Shown here: positions 23,800 to 35,602 of the stretch, in pieces | How the letters are laid out: each line of letters starts with the position of its first letter | Numbering within the stretch: position 1 is the stretch's first letter | Source of the DNA: Nematostella vectensis | Taxonomy: Eukaryota; Cnidaria; Anthozoa; Actiniaria; Edwardsiidae | NCBI RefSeq assembly: GCF_932526225.1 | Contig: NC_064039.1 | Coordinates: 12,108,139 to 12,172,138 of the forward strand | Length of the DNA: 64,000 nucleotides | Direction: 5' to 3' | Position numbers and translations under genes: made by a program | The notes under the pieces: model-generated | Databases searched by the model: none | What the model saw: only the letters and a program-made list of their open reading frames with translations | What the model was told of the DNA's origin: nothing

Positions 23800-26700
23800 T
23801 ATACGCGAACTAGCGCCGTTAGATACGTCGTCCTTTATGCCCTTAGACACTCCTTTACGCCCTTAGATACTTCTATACGCCCTTAGATACTCCTTTACGC
23901 CCTTAGATACTCCTTTACGCCCTCAGATACTCCTTTACGTCCTCAGATACTTCTATACCCCTTTAGATAGTCCTTTACGCCCTTAGATACTCCTTTACAC
24001 CCTAAGATACTCCTTTACGCCCTTAGATACTCCTTTACACCCTAAGATACTCCTTTACGCCCTTAGATACTTCTATACGCCCTTTGATACTCCTTTACGC
24101 CCTTAGATACTCCTTTATGCCCTCAGATACTCCTTTACGCCCTTAGATACTCCTTTATGCCCTCAGATACTCCTTTACGCCCTTTGATACTCCTTTACGC
24201 CCTTAGATACTTCTATACGCCTTTAGATAGTCCTTTACGCCCTTAGATACTCCTTTACTTCCTTAGATACTCCTTTACGCCCTTAGATACTCCTTTACAC
24301 CCTAAGATACTCCTTTACGCCCTTAGATACTCCTTTACACCCTAAGATACTCCTTTACGCCCTTAGATAATTCTATACGCCCTTAGATACTCCTTTATGC
24401 CCTCAGATACTCCTTTACGCCCTTTGATACTCCTTTACGCCCTTAGATACTCCTTTATGCCCTCAGATACTCCTTTATGCCCTTAGATACTCCTTTACGC
24501 CCTTAGATACTCCTTTACTTCCTTAGATACTCCTTTATGCCCTTAGATACTCCTTTACGCCCTTAGATACTCCTTTACGCCCTTTGATACTCCTTTACGC
24601 CCTTAGATACTCCTTTACGTCCTCAGATACTTCTATACCCCTTTAGATAGTCCTTTACGCCCTTAGATACTCCTTTACACCCTAAGATACTCCTTTACGC
24701 CCTTAGATACTCCTTTACACCCTAAGATACTCCTTTACGCCCTTAGATACTTCTATACGCCCTTAGATACTCCTTTACTTCCTTAGATACTCCTTTATGC
24801 CCTTAGATACTCCTTTACTTCCTTAGATACTCCTTTATGCCCTTAGATACTCCTTTACGCCCTTAGATACTCCTTTACGCCCTTTGATACTCCTTTACGC
24901 CCTCAGATACTCCTTTACGTCCTCAGATACTTCTATACCCCTTTAGATAGTCCTTTACGCCCTTAGATACTCCTTTACACCCTAAGATACTCCTTTACGC
25001 CCTTAGATACTCCTTTACACCCTAAGATACTCCTTTACGCCCTTAGATACTTCTATACGCCCTTAGATACTCCTTTACTTCCTTAGATACTCCTTTATGC
25101 CCTTAGATACTCCTTTACGCCCTTAGATACTCCTTTACGCCCTTTGATACTCCTATACGCCCTTAGATAATCCTTTACGCCCTTAGATACTCCTTTATGC
25201 CCTTAGATACTTCTATACGCCCTTAGATAATCCTTTACTTCCTTAGATACTTCTATACGCCCTTAGATACTCCTTTACGCCCTTAGATACTCCTTTACTT
25301 CCTTAGATACTTCTATACGCCCTTAGATAATCCTTTACGCCCTTTGATACTTCTATACGCTCTTAGATACTCCTTTATGCCCTCAGATACTCCTTTACGC
25401 CCTTTGATACTCCTTTACGCCCTTAGATACTCCTTTATGCCCTCAGATACTCCTTTATGCCCTTAGATACTCCTTTACGCCCTTAGATACTCCTTTACTT
25501 CCTTAGATACTCCTTTATGCCCTTAGATACTCCTTTACGCCCTTAGATACTCCTTTACGCCCTTTGATACTCCTATACGCCCTTAAATACTCCTTTACGT
25601 CCTCAGATACTTCTATACCCCTTTAGATAGTCCTTTACGCCCTTAGATACTCCTTTACACCCTAAGATACTCCTTTACGCCCTTAGATACTCCTTTACAC
25701 CCTAAGATACTCCTTTACGCCCTTAGATACTTCTATACGCCCTTAGATACTCCTTTACTTCCTTAGATACTCCTTTATGCCCTTAGATACTCCTTTACGC
25801 CCTTAGATACTCCTTTACGCCCTTTGATACTCCTATACGCCCTTAGATACTCCTTTACGCCCTTAGATACTCCTTTACGCCCTCAGATACTCCTTTACGT
25901 CCTCAGATACTTCTATACCCCTTTAGATAGTCCTTTACGCCCTTAGATACTCCTTTACACCCTAAGATACTCCTTTACGCCCTTAGATACTCCTTTACAC
26001 CCTAAGATACTCCTTTACGCCCTTAGATACTTCTATACGCCCTTAGATACTCCTTTACTTCCTTAGATACTCCTTTATGCCCTTAGATACTCCTTTACGC
26101 CCTTAGATACTCCTTTACGCCCTTTGATACTCCTTTACGCCCTCAGATACTCCTTTACGTCCTCAGATACTTCTATACCCCTTTAGATAGTCCTTTACGC
26201 CCTTAGATACTCCTTTACACCCTAAGATACTCCTTTACGCCCTTAGATACTCCTTTACACCCTAAGATACTCCTTTACGCCCTTAGATACTTTTATACGC
26301 CCTTAGATACTCCTTTACTTCCTTAGATACTCCTTTATGCCCTTAGATACTCCTTTACGCCCTTAGATACTCCTTTACGCCCTTTGATACTCCTATACGC
26401 CCTTAGATACTCCTTTACGTCCTCAGATACTTCTATACCCCTTTAGATAGTCCTTTACGCCCTTAGATACTCCTTTACACCCTAAGATACTCCTTTACGC
26501 CCTTAGATACTTCTATACGCCCTTAGATACTCCTTTACTTCCTTAGATACTCCTTTATGCCCTTAGATACTCCTTTACGTCCTTAGATACTCCTTTACGC
26601 CCTTTGATACTCCTATACGCCCTTAGATACTCCTTTACGCCCTTAGATACTCCTTTACGCCCTCAGATACTCCTTTACGTCCTCAGATACTTCTATACCC

Positions 26701-28265
26701 CTTTAGATAGTCCTTTACGCCCTTAGATACTCCTTTACACCCTAAGATACTCCTTTACGCCCTTAGATACTCCTTTACACCCTAAGATACTCCTTTACGC
26801 CCTTAGATACTTCTATACACCCTTAGATACTCCTTTACTTCCTTAGATACTCCTTTATGCCCTTAGATACTCCTTTACGCCCTTAGATACTCCTTTACGC
26901 CCTTTGATACTCCTTTACGCCCTCAGATACTCCTTTACGTCCTCAGATACTTCTATACCCCTTTAGATAGTCCTTTACGCCCTTAGATACTCCTTTACAC
27001 CCTAAGATACTCCTTTACGCCCTTAGATACTCCTTTACACCCTAAGATACTCCTTACGCCCTTAGATACTTCTATACGCCCTTAGATACTCCTTTACTTC
27101 CTTAGATACTCCTTTATGCCCTTAGATACTCCTTTACGCCCTTAGATACTCCTTTACGCCCTTTGATACTCCTATACGCCCTTAGATAATCCTTTACGCC
27201 CTTAGATACTCCTTTATGCCCTTAGATACTTCTATACGCCCTTAGATAATCCTTTACTTCCTTAGATACTTCTATACGCCCTTAGATACTCCTTTACGCC
27301 CTTAGATACTCCTTTACTTCCTTAGATACTTCTATACGCCCTTAGATAATCCTTTACGCCCTTTGATACTTCTATACGCTCTTAGATACTCCTTTACCCC
27401 CTTAGATACTCCTTTATGCCCTTAGATACTTCTTTACGCCCTAAGATACTCCTTTATGCCCTTAGATACTCCTTTACGCCCTTAGATACTCCTTTATGCC
27501 CCTAGATACTTCTATACGCCCTTAGATACTCCTTTACGCCCTTAGATACTCCTTATTGCCCTTAGATACTCCTTTACGCCCTCAGATACTTCTATACGCC
27601 CTTAGATACTCCTATACACCCTTAGATACTTCTTTACGCCCTCAGATACTCCTTTATGCCCTTAGATACTTCTATACGCCCTTAGACACTCCTTTATGCC
27701 CTTAGATACTTCTATACGCCCTTAGATACTCCTTTACGGCCTTAGATACTCCTTTATGCCCTTAGATACTCCTTTACGGCCTTAGATACTCCTTTACGCC
27801 CTTAGATACTCCTTTATGCCCCTAGATACTTCTATACGCCCTTAGATACTCCTTTACGCCCTTAGATACTCCTTATTGCCCTTAGATACTCCTTTACGCC
27901 CTCAGATACTTCTATATGCCCTTAGATACTCCTATACACCCTTAGATACTTCTTTACGCCCTCAGATACTCCTTTATGCCCTTAGATACTTCTATACGCC
28001 CTTAGACACTCCTTTATGCCCTTAGATACTTCTATACGCCCTTAGATACTCCTTTACGGCCTTAGATACTCCTTTATGCCCTTAGATACTCCTTTACGGC
28101 CTTAGATACTCCTTTACGCCCTTAGATACTCCTTTATGCCCCTAGATACTTCTATACGCCCTTAGATACTCCTTTACGGCCTTAGATACTCCTTTATGCC
28201 CTTAGATACTCCTTTACGCCCTTAGATACGCCTTTATGCCCTAAGATGCTCCTTTGCGCCGCTAG
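23800..28265. repeat. 4.5-kb satellite of 20-bp monomers with higher-order repeats
   Basis: About 220 head-to-tail copies of a 20-base monomer, consensus TCCTTTACGCCCTTAGATAC, with no spacers. Variants (ACTT, ATGC, ACAC, TTCTATACCC, CTTTGATAC) recur in fixed order. The marker TTCTATACCCCTTTAGATAG occurs at about 24631, 24931, 25611, 25911, 26171, 26431, 26691 and 26951, that is, four successive 260-base steps plus 300-base steps (13- and 15-monomer units). A second family near 27551 and 27871 repeats at 320 bases. A one-base deletion at about 27053 shifts the register by one. No coding or CRISPR-like character. Confidence 0.97.
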
Positions 28266-28390
28266 AAATTCTTAGAAAATGATCACTGCCACTCGACCAA
28301 TCAGCGCTCTCCATTTCAACCCCCTAAATCTCATAGTAATTAAGGTGTCAAGCGGCGAGGGCATTGAAAAATAGGGAATTAGTGGAGAAT

Positions 28391-28550
28391 GTAGTTAGTA
28401 ATATATTAGTAGTCATCTACTTAGTGATTAGTATTCCCTGAGTTGCACCTTAATTTTAATTGTTTTCCAGGAGGAAAACAATGAAAACAAAGTTGCAACT
28501 TAGGGAATACTAATCACTAAGTAGATGAATACTAATATATTACTAACTAC
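28391..28550. mobile_element. Inverted-repeat (foldback) element, 160 bp
   Basis: GTAGTTAGTAATATATTAGT at the left is matched by ACTAATATATTACTAACTAC at the right. The arms continue through CATCTACTTAGTGATTAGTA and its reverse complement, so they are about 60 bases each, with an inner TTGTTTTCC..GGAAAACAA stem. The whole unit can fold into a cruciform or hairpin. Confidence 0.85.
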
Positions 28551-30197
28551 AAACCTTACTGAAATGTCTGTTGGTAATGTTTCGAACCAAACGACACTCT
28601 GTTTTCACGATCTCCGACTTTCTTCTCCCTTTATTCGAATCAGCTCTCAATCTCTCTACAATCTGTCTTACAATCCCTCACGAGTTCACCCCGTGCCTGG
28701 TACAATGATACCCGATCCTATTACTAATTACATATTACATAATTGGTGATCATAAACTAATAATTTTAACAACTTCCGTTACACAGAAACGGAACTTCCG
28801 GAACAATGTCCCTGTTATTCAAAATCCTCCACTGCTTCACATCCTAGAAAAAAAAAGACAAAAATACAATGTCAGTTGTGTTTTACTAATATTGTGTTTT
28901 ACAAATTCACGTTATATATTTCCAAATCATGGCTTTACAAAACAAAACTTTCATTTCAAGCGAGTTTGTCCTTCTACAAAGTTCATGTAGACTAATCTAA
29001 GACTAATCTAATTGTAATGACTTCAATCCGTCATCGATACCTTTTAACTCCACAACTTCTTTCGTCATGCTCGACCGGCTGCTTCGCTTTCTTTAATGTT
29101 TCGGCTTGTTCCTCTTCCATCATCTGCGATAAAGACAAAGCTCTATTTAACCCCCTTCTCAGTGTCAAATTTTTAAGCCACCAAATGTCATTGTTTTTGC
29201 AGAGTCAAACTAAAAGCACTTTCGTGGGGCCAAAAATACAAGGCGTCGACAACGGGAAAAAAATCCTAAAATAAGGCCACCATCTCTTGTAAGAGACCCA
29301 TCCCCTTTCTTCGCAGAGCCCCGCCATATCAGTCAATCTTGTTTTAAAAACTGTCGTTTTTCTAGCTCGGTCGGTCCTTTCCTTATTAGGCACTACATAC
29401 CATATTTGGGAGTCCCGCTCCAATCATTTTTTCGTTATTTTATCGCTCTAGAACTTTGTAAGTCGAGAGTTTCCACGTAAACTTGCAGGAATTCGTGTTT
29501 ACTACGATTTTACTGGCAGCCATCTTGGAAATGGAGCCTAGCCCCTAACGTTCTAGAATATCACAGGTCTTCCGCGCGCCCGCCCCAGCCCTTTTTTAGA
29601 CCATTTAGAAAAACGACAGCCATTGATTGATATGAATTCATTATAGCTTTTTCGGTACATTGAAGGTTGCAATAGAGCAACAACATATTTTGTCGGAGCA
29701 TATTTTTCAAGCGCGCTCGTCTCCCATTACCACCTCTTCCCTTTAGATCCGTCACATTCTGTTCCCTTTATATATTTGCAATATAAAAAGGGAACAGAAA
29801 AAAATAAATTCCAATTTTATAAGCTTTCAACATCAGGAGGCACGGACGCAACCGCAGCCACAACCAATTACAGTGGCCCCATAGTAACAACGAGGGAAAT
29901 TTTGAAAAGGGTAAAGGGGGATATCTATGGTGTTGGGGGAGGGAGTCTGAAGTTAGAGTGGGGATACTAGAAAAACCTTTTTGAAAGAATCTTTGTAAAA
30001 TCTTAGGAGCGTTGTAGAAGTGGGAGGGGCAAGGGAAACATCACAAGGGGCGTCTTTTTTAAATTCTAGGTGTCCCAAGGCAGCTCCCCACCCCCAACCC
30101 CCTACCCTTTTAAACCTTTATTTTATATAAGCACTACTCTATTAGAGACCACGGCGACCCTGTGTTTCTGTAATCCGTGTTTATTGACGACTGTAAT

Positions 30198-30248
30198 CTT
30201 AATGCTCCTGCTAGTTCCTAATATATAGGAACAAGCAGGAACATTAAG
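30198..30248. repeat. Short hairpin
   Basis: CTTAATGCTCCTGCTAGTTCCT and AGGAACAAGCAGGAACATTAAG pair with two mismatches around a 7-base loop. It resembles a small foldback or a pre-miRNA-sized hairpin; no expression evidence. Confidence 0.6.
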
Positions 30249-30591
30249 ACTCCATCGTCCTACACCATCATTGTCTTTATTCATCAGCTGTCGTATTCAT
30301 CATCTGCAGCAGTTCTTGGCTTAAAGTCTATCAATACCTTCTCTATCTACCAAATTTACCTATCAAGAAAGACACAATGGACGTGGCCATGGCGACAAAG
30401 GGAATTGCAAAAATGGCTCCACTATAATGTAAATATGCGCATGCATAAAGCAATGTGAATTGATGTAACCAAGGCAATAGAGCAAGGAAATCAAGTAGTA
30501 GTGCATTCTCTCGTATGATGCGTGGATGCTCCTTGAAAATATAATTTCACAACTATGTTTTTTATACATACCAATTTCTTATTTCTAGACA

Positions 30592-30720
30592 TTATAGCGG
30601 TTTCAGATCACACGCGTCCAAAGCTGTGATTGGTCAGGAGCATATTGTGTGACAGCGCTCTTAAGCAAAAAAAGATTTTGTTTGACGGCGAAGGCCGCGT
30701 GTGATCTGAAACCGCTATAA
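30592..30720. mobile_element. MITE with perfect terminal inverted repeats and TA flanks
   Basis: TTATAGCGGTTTCAGATCAC at the left and its exact reverse complement GTGATCTGAAACCGCTATAA at the right, extending to 25 bases. TA directly flanks TAGCGGTTTC on both sides, consistent with a Tc1/mariner-type TA target-site duplication. The element is ~127 bases with no ORF, and the perfect ends suggest recent mobilisation. Confidence 0.85.
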
Positions 30721-32841
30721 CAATAACGATGAGCTCCTTTGTTTCTAAAACAGAGGGGAGTACACTTCCCCTCTTCTACGCTAGGGCAGAACATAACTAT
30801 ATAACTTCCATTGACAGCGGAAGGGCTTTTAACCCCCACCACAAAACCATTTGAGCCATTTGGGTTATTCGAATCGTGATTGTATGGTTTGTGATCAGAC
30901 CCTGCTATATACAAACGTTTCTATTGATAGTGTGTGAGAATAAGCAGGATCCTGAATGGCGATATGGCTGATATGGTGGGGCTCTGCGAAGAAAGGGGAT
31001 GGGTCTCTTACCAGAGATGGTGGCCTTATTTTAGGATTTTTTCCCGTTGTCGGCGCCTTGTTGAGTACACTGACACAGGAAAGGCTGACAGTAAACAGAG
31101 GTTTTCGATAAAAGGCATCTGGGAAAACGGAATTTTAGATCCCTCTTTAGAACAACATAATAAAACAAGATGGGAAACATTTTTATGTGCTTACCTGTTC
31201 ACTTTGGCGGCCATGTATAGATGCTTTCAAACCTGAAGAAAGAAAAAACACGACTAGCATAGCAAATAACTAAAGGGCAGTATTGTATTTTCTAGGCCTT
31301 TCCAGCAAGACATCAAACGAGGGTCCCACTGTTGGTAGTTAAAATATTTCTTAAGTGCACCAGTCCCTTAGATTCAACTGAGGAGTTCCAAATAAGAAAT
31401 TTCAAAATCGCTCAAAATTGGTTTAAAGTTAGCCCCTGGTTCTCTTATCATGGTTAAAAAGTTTGAGTTACATACAATAAATATTTTTCGAGAAATTCCG
31501 AATTTACGATTTTGCCTATAAAATCGCCGATTTGGGGGCATTTTTCACCTTTCAAAAAAACCGCAAAATATTCTTTAAATATACGCGGAATTGAAAATAG
31601 CGATACAGATCCTTAGAAAGGAGTTGATAAGGTATAAATCGAGTGGTTTCTTTCCTTTTTCCGGCAAAAAAAAGTATATTTTATTGCTGTCTAAACATGT
31701 CAATAAAAAATGTCGACTTGAATAATAGCTTAAATTAGGGGCTTATAAAACCGATGGTACATGGATTTTCGCAGAAATTTTGCACTTTGAGCAAACATTG
31801 GTGTTATTTCTTTTGATTCAGCAAATAAAAAATTGGGGGAATCAAATTCCCAAATTATAATGAAGCCGAACGCAACCCCATGTCGAGCTCAAATAACACG
31901 CGATTTTCTTGACAGCCGTCTTTATTAGATACACATGCCTGTTTGTACAGGAGAAAAATCACAGAAAATAAACTCTACCCTTGCTGTATACTAATCTCAG
32001 TTGCTGTATAATTGTCTTGGTTCGTCCTTGGAAGTTACTGGAAGTCAATAAAGACATTACAATGAAAAATATTTGCTATTTTGTACAGACTTCAGTTCAG
32101 AACGCCTTCCGGAATGGCAAACTTTGAAGGATTTGTTTGGGTTTTAAAGTTTCTTTACGCTCAATTGAAGTAAAAGATATTCAAGCACGTCAGTTCTTAC
32201 CTTCTGCCAAGAGGTTTCTAGGGAAAAGGCCGATTTGTAAGATTAATTTCAATGCAAAGGTCAAGTACTTGAACACGAGTCTGGTTTCAGATGACAACAA
32301 CTTGATCAGCGGTCTGCCAGATGAAAATGCGCGACTTTCCACAGGTATCCTAATCCCGATAAGAACATACCGTTTTGAGTCCTAGTCTTTCTTTATTAGA
32401 AAATCATATTTAAAAAAAGGCGATATCATGTCTTGTTTGTCTATTTTCAAAAACATCTGATGATTTGGTAAAGAACTTAGGCGTAAGAGTAAAAATTGTA
32501 TACGTTACGTTTATCTGCATATTAGTTGTGTGCGCATGAGCACTGCTTGATTACTGCAGACATTTTTTTCAATAATGGGAGCGGGTCTTTGTAAAATGAA
32601 GACAGGACCTACACGGACCAGACCTCGGCGGACCGGGTTATTTTTATTTTATTTTATTTTATTTTTTAATACACAAACATATGTGAAGAAACCGTTTAGC
32701 TACTTAGTAATCCACACCACCCTATTTACCATCTTCCATAAGTCACCCCTTACTCAATTACTATTTTTACCTTTTGTTAGTTAATCATCAATGAACTTTG
32801 TACATATACTAGCTGTAACATGCCATTGTAACTCATTTATA

Positions 32842-32885
32842 ACCTGAAGCTGAAGAAGGCAGGTATTGGTCAGCCGAAATATCGT
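32842..32885 (+). other. Possible hammerhead-like / Penelope-type motif
   Basis: CTGAAGA, then AGGC...GCC able to pair, then GAAATAT, in the order of a hammerhead ribozyme core (CUGANGA, stem II, GAAA). Such motifs are known in Penelope-like retroelements and related repeats. The cleavage site and stems I and III are not evident, so the call is tentative. Confidence 0.2.
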
Positions 32886-33971
32886 TCTAAAAACATAAAT
32901 CTGCGTTGTTGTCGACTTTTTCTTTTAAAGGTTTTACATTTTGCGTGGGAGTCCCTAGGGTAAGTGTGCCGTTGTTGCTGGTCGCCGGTGGGACAGAGTT
33001 TCTTTTTCATTACGGACTTGCTCCAGGTGACTGAAGTAGTTTGAAAAAACGGTAGCTGGAAAATCGGCAACTACCGTGAGAATAGTGACTTTAAATGGGC
33101 TGCTTCGCTACTTTGTAGCAAGAGAAAACAAATATCACTCTGTCCAACCACTGAGCTGTCAGTTAACTCATTGTAAAATGTTGATTGCCGTTAGAACAGT
33201 AACCCTCTATGGGCTACTTCCCTTCTGCACAAGCACAATCGTAGATTGCCGTGAGAACATTAACTCGTTATTGGCCTACTTTGCTTGATATAACAAGAAC
33301 AACAACTGTGCAATGCCAACAAGACTGCCTGGAAAAGGGTTACAAAATCAGTTGGAGCTTGCGACAGATTGAATGAACATGTCTATGATTCCGATACAGA
33401 CGACGATCTACTCCCCGTGTTTGAGGGGTAAAATAATACTTTCGCTAAACGAAAGATATAATGCTGATTGACATTGTTTTAATGCGAGGGATGTTTTAGC
33501 CTGTGAGCTAGTCTGTACTTTTGCGCAATGTCCGTAATGAAAAAGAAATCTCCGTCGCATATCCCCCCCCCCCCCCCCCCCCCCACATACACACACACAC
33601 CCACACCCACACAAACATCGGAACACACATAAACTAATATAAGGAAAACAGAGGTGCGCGATAAATAAGTCGAGTCTACGAAACGGGAAGTTGAGTTGAA
33701 ATAGGGACTCCCCAAAATATGCCCAGGGGGGGGGGGGGGGGGGGGATGCAGGGGGTGCGCCCACAACGGCCGAAAGTCCACTTTCGGTTCCCAATTGACG
33801 TGCTATTTGTGGACGAAACTATAAAGCATAAGCTAGATAACCGTGGTACGTAGCCAAATCCGACAATAAAAATCCCGTGAAGATACTGCAAAGGCATAAA
33901 AAAAATCCCTCTTTGTTCTTTCGGGGGTAGTCAGATTTTTATTAGAGAACTCATTTCACTCGTCGTCGCTT

Positions 33972-34040
33972 TACTCGTCCCCTCTCAGAACAGCCGAATT
34001 CCGAGCTACGAACAAGCAACCATTGCCTGGGCTACCTGTG
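33972..34040. repeat. Dispersed short repeat, copy 1
   Basis: AGAACAGCCGAATTCCGAGC, TACGAACAAGCA and TTGCCTGGGCTACCTGTG recur in the same order at about 36133-36200 with few changes. No function can be inferred. Confidence 0.65.
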
Positions 34041-35602
34041 ATTACATTTTGCGTTTCAAGAGTCACCTACGCGCGCGCTTAACAAATACTCCGGTCGTTA
34101 AATCATGATTCACTTACCAGCTCTAGTAAGAAGAAGTTCAAACTCAGTTTAAAGTTTAAGAACGCACTTTGAATTGCTCGAGCAATCGACACTAGGGCCA
34201 CAAGGACCACCCACGCAAACAGCGTAATCACAGGTAGTCATGATGAAGAAAAATATCAAGCATCATCCGATTTACAATTTTATGATTGCCTGATTTTATT
34301 TTAAGCAGCCTCATGTAATCTTTTTGTGTTGCCCTAAAGCCTTTTGTGGCTAACGGAGGTGTTACTGTAACAGGATGCCGCTTTGAGGGAGTGTGACAAT
34401 TCTTTCAGCTTATGCCCTTATGTCAACGAAGCATGTTTGCTTGTGGTATTTGTGTTTTATTCTTCGATTGGTGTTTCCTACGGTATCTTTTTAACATAAT
34501 TTTGGCATCATTAATATGTTTTTTTATAGAATGAAGAACATAAAATAAGAAACAATCTAGAATAAAAACTGCAAGCCGAGTAGTTGAACTATTCTTTATA
34601 TCGGGTTTCCTTTGCAAATTCACGCATTCTCATCTGGTAGACCGCTGATCAGTTGTCATCTGAAACCAGACTCGTGTTCAAGTACTTGACCTTTCATTGA
34701 AATTAATCTTACAAATCGGCTTTTCCCCCAGAAACCTCTTGGCAGAAGGTAAGAACTGACGTGTTTGAATATCTTTTACTTCAATTGAGCGTAAAGAAAC
34801 TTTAGAACCCAAACAAATCCTTCAAAGTCTGCCATTCCGGCAGGTATTCTGAACTGGTCTGTACAAAATAGCAAATATTTTTCATTGTAATGTCTTTATT
34901 GACTTCCAGTAACTTCAAAGGATGAACCAAGACAATTATACAGCATCTGAGATTAGTATACAGTAAGGGTAGAGTTTATTATCTGTGGTTTGTCTCCTGT
35001 ACAAACAGGTATGTGTATCTAATAAAGACGGCTGTCAAGAAAATCGCGTGTTATTTGAGCTCGACATGGTGTTGCGTTCGGCTTCATTATAATTCGGGAA
35101 TTTGATTCCCCCAATTTTTTATTTGCTGAATCGAAAGAAATAACACCAATGTTTGCTTAAAGTGCAAAATCTCTGCGAAAATCCATGTACCATCGGTTTT
35201 ATAAGCCCCAAATTTAAGCTATTATTCAAGTCGACATTTTTTATTGACATGTTTAGACAGCAATAAAATATACTTTTTTTGCCGGAAAAAGTAAAGAAAC
35301 CACTCAATTTATAACTTATCAACTCCTTTCTAAGGATCTTTATCGCTATTTTCAATTCCGCGTATATTTAAAGAATATTTTGCGGTTTTTTTGAAAGGTG
35401 AAAAATGCCCCCAAATCGGCGATTTTATAGGCAAAATCGTAAATTCGGAATTTCTCGAAAAATATTTATTGTATGTAACTCAAACTTTTTAAACATGATA
35501 AGAGAACCAGGGGCTAACTTTAAACCAATTTTGAGCGATTTGAAATTTCTTATTTGGAACTCAAGGGACTGGTGCACTTAATATTTAAGATGTCATCCTT
35601 AC

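Larger units (their letters stand above)
29238..31065. mobile_element. Pair of ~95-bp inverted repeats flanking 1.6 kb
   Basis: The segment 29238-29331 and the segment 30968-31065 are near-identical reverse complements (for example GGGGCTCTGCGAAGAAAGGG and CCCTTTCTTCGCAGAGCCCC). Both arms read the same short peptide, GLCEERGWVSY then K or Q then RWWPYFRIF, on opposite strands. The core holds a hairpin (30198-30248) and a complete MITE (30592-30720) but no transposase that I can see. Confidence 0.6.
31340..35590. mobile_element. Long inverted repeat: two ~1-kb arms around a 2.3-kb core
   Basis: The left arm (about 31340-32335) and the right arm (about 34622-35590) are reverse complements at high identity over nearly 1 kb, with small indels. 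Examples are CTTGAACACGAGTCTGGTTTC against GAAACCAGACTCGTGTTCAAG, and TTAAGTGCACCAGTCCCTT against AAGGGACTGGTGCACTTAA. The core holds poly-C and poly-G tracts and other repeats but no recognisable transposase or reverse transcriptase. It could be a non-autonomous element with very long termini or an inverted genomic duplication. The right arm's outer end lies only ~13 bases from a death-domain exon. Confidence 0.8.

Noticed and set aside
23800-28265. CRISPR-like array
   Set aside because: The 20-bp units are contiguous with no unique spacers, and the setting is an animal genome.
33408-33897. Gly/Pro/Val-rich reverse ORFs
   Set aside because: They translate poly-C, (CA)n and poly-G tracts and show no conserved domain.
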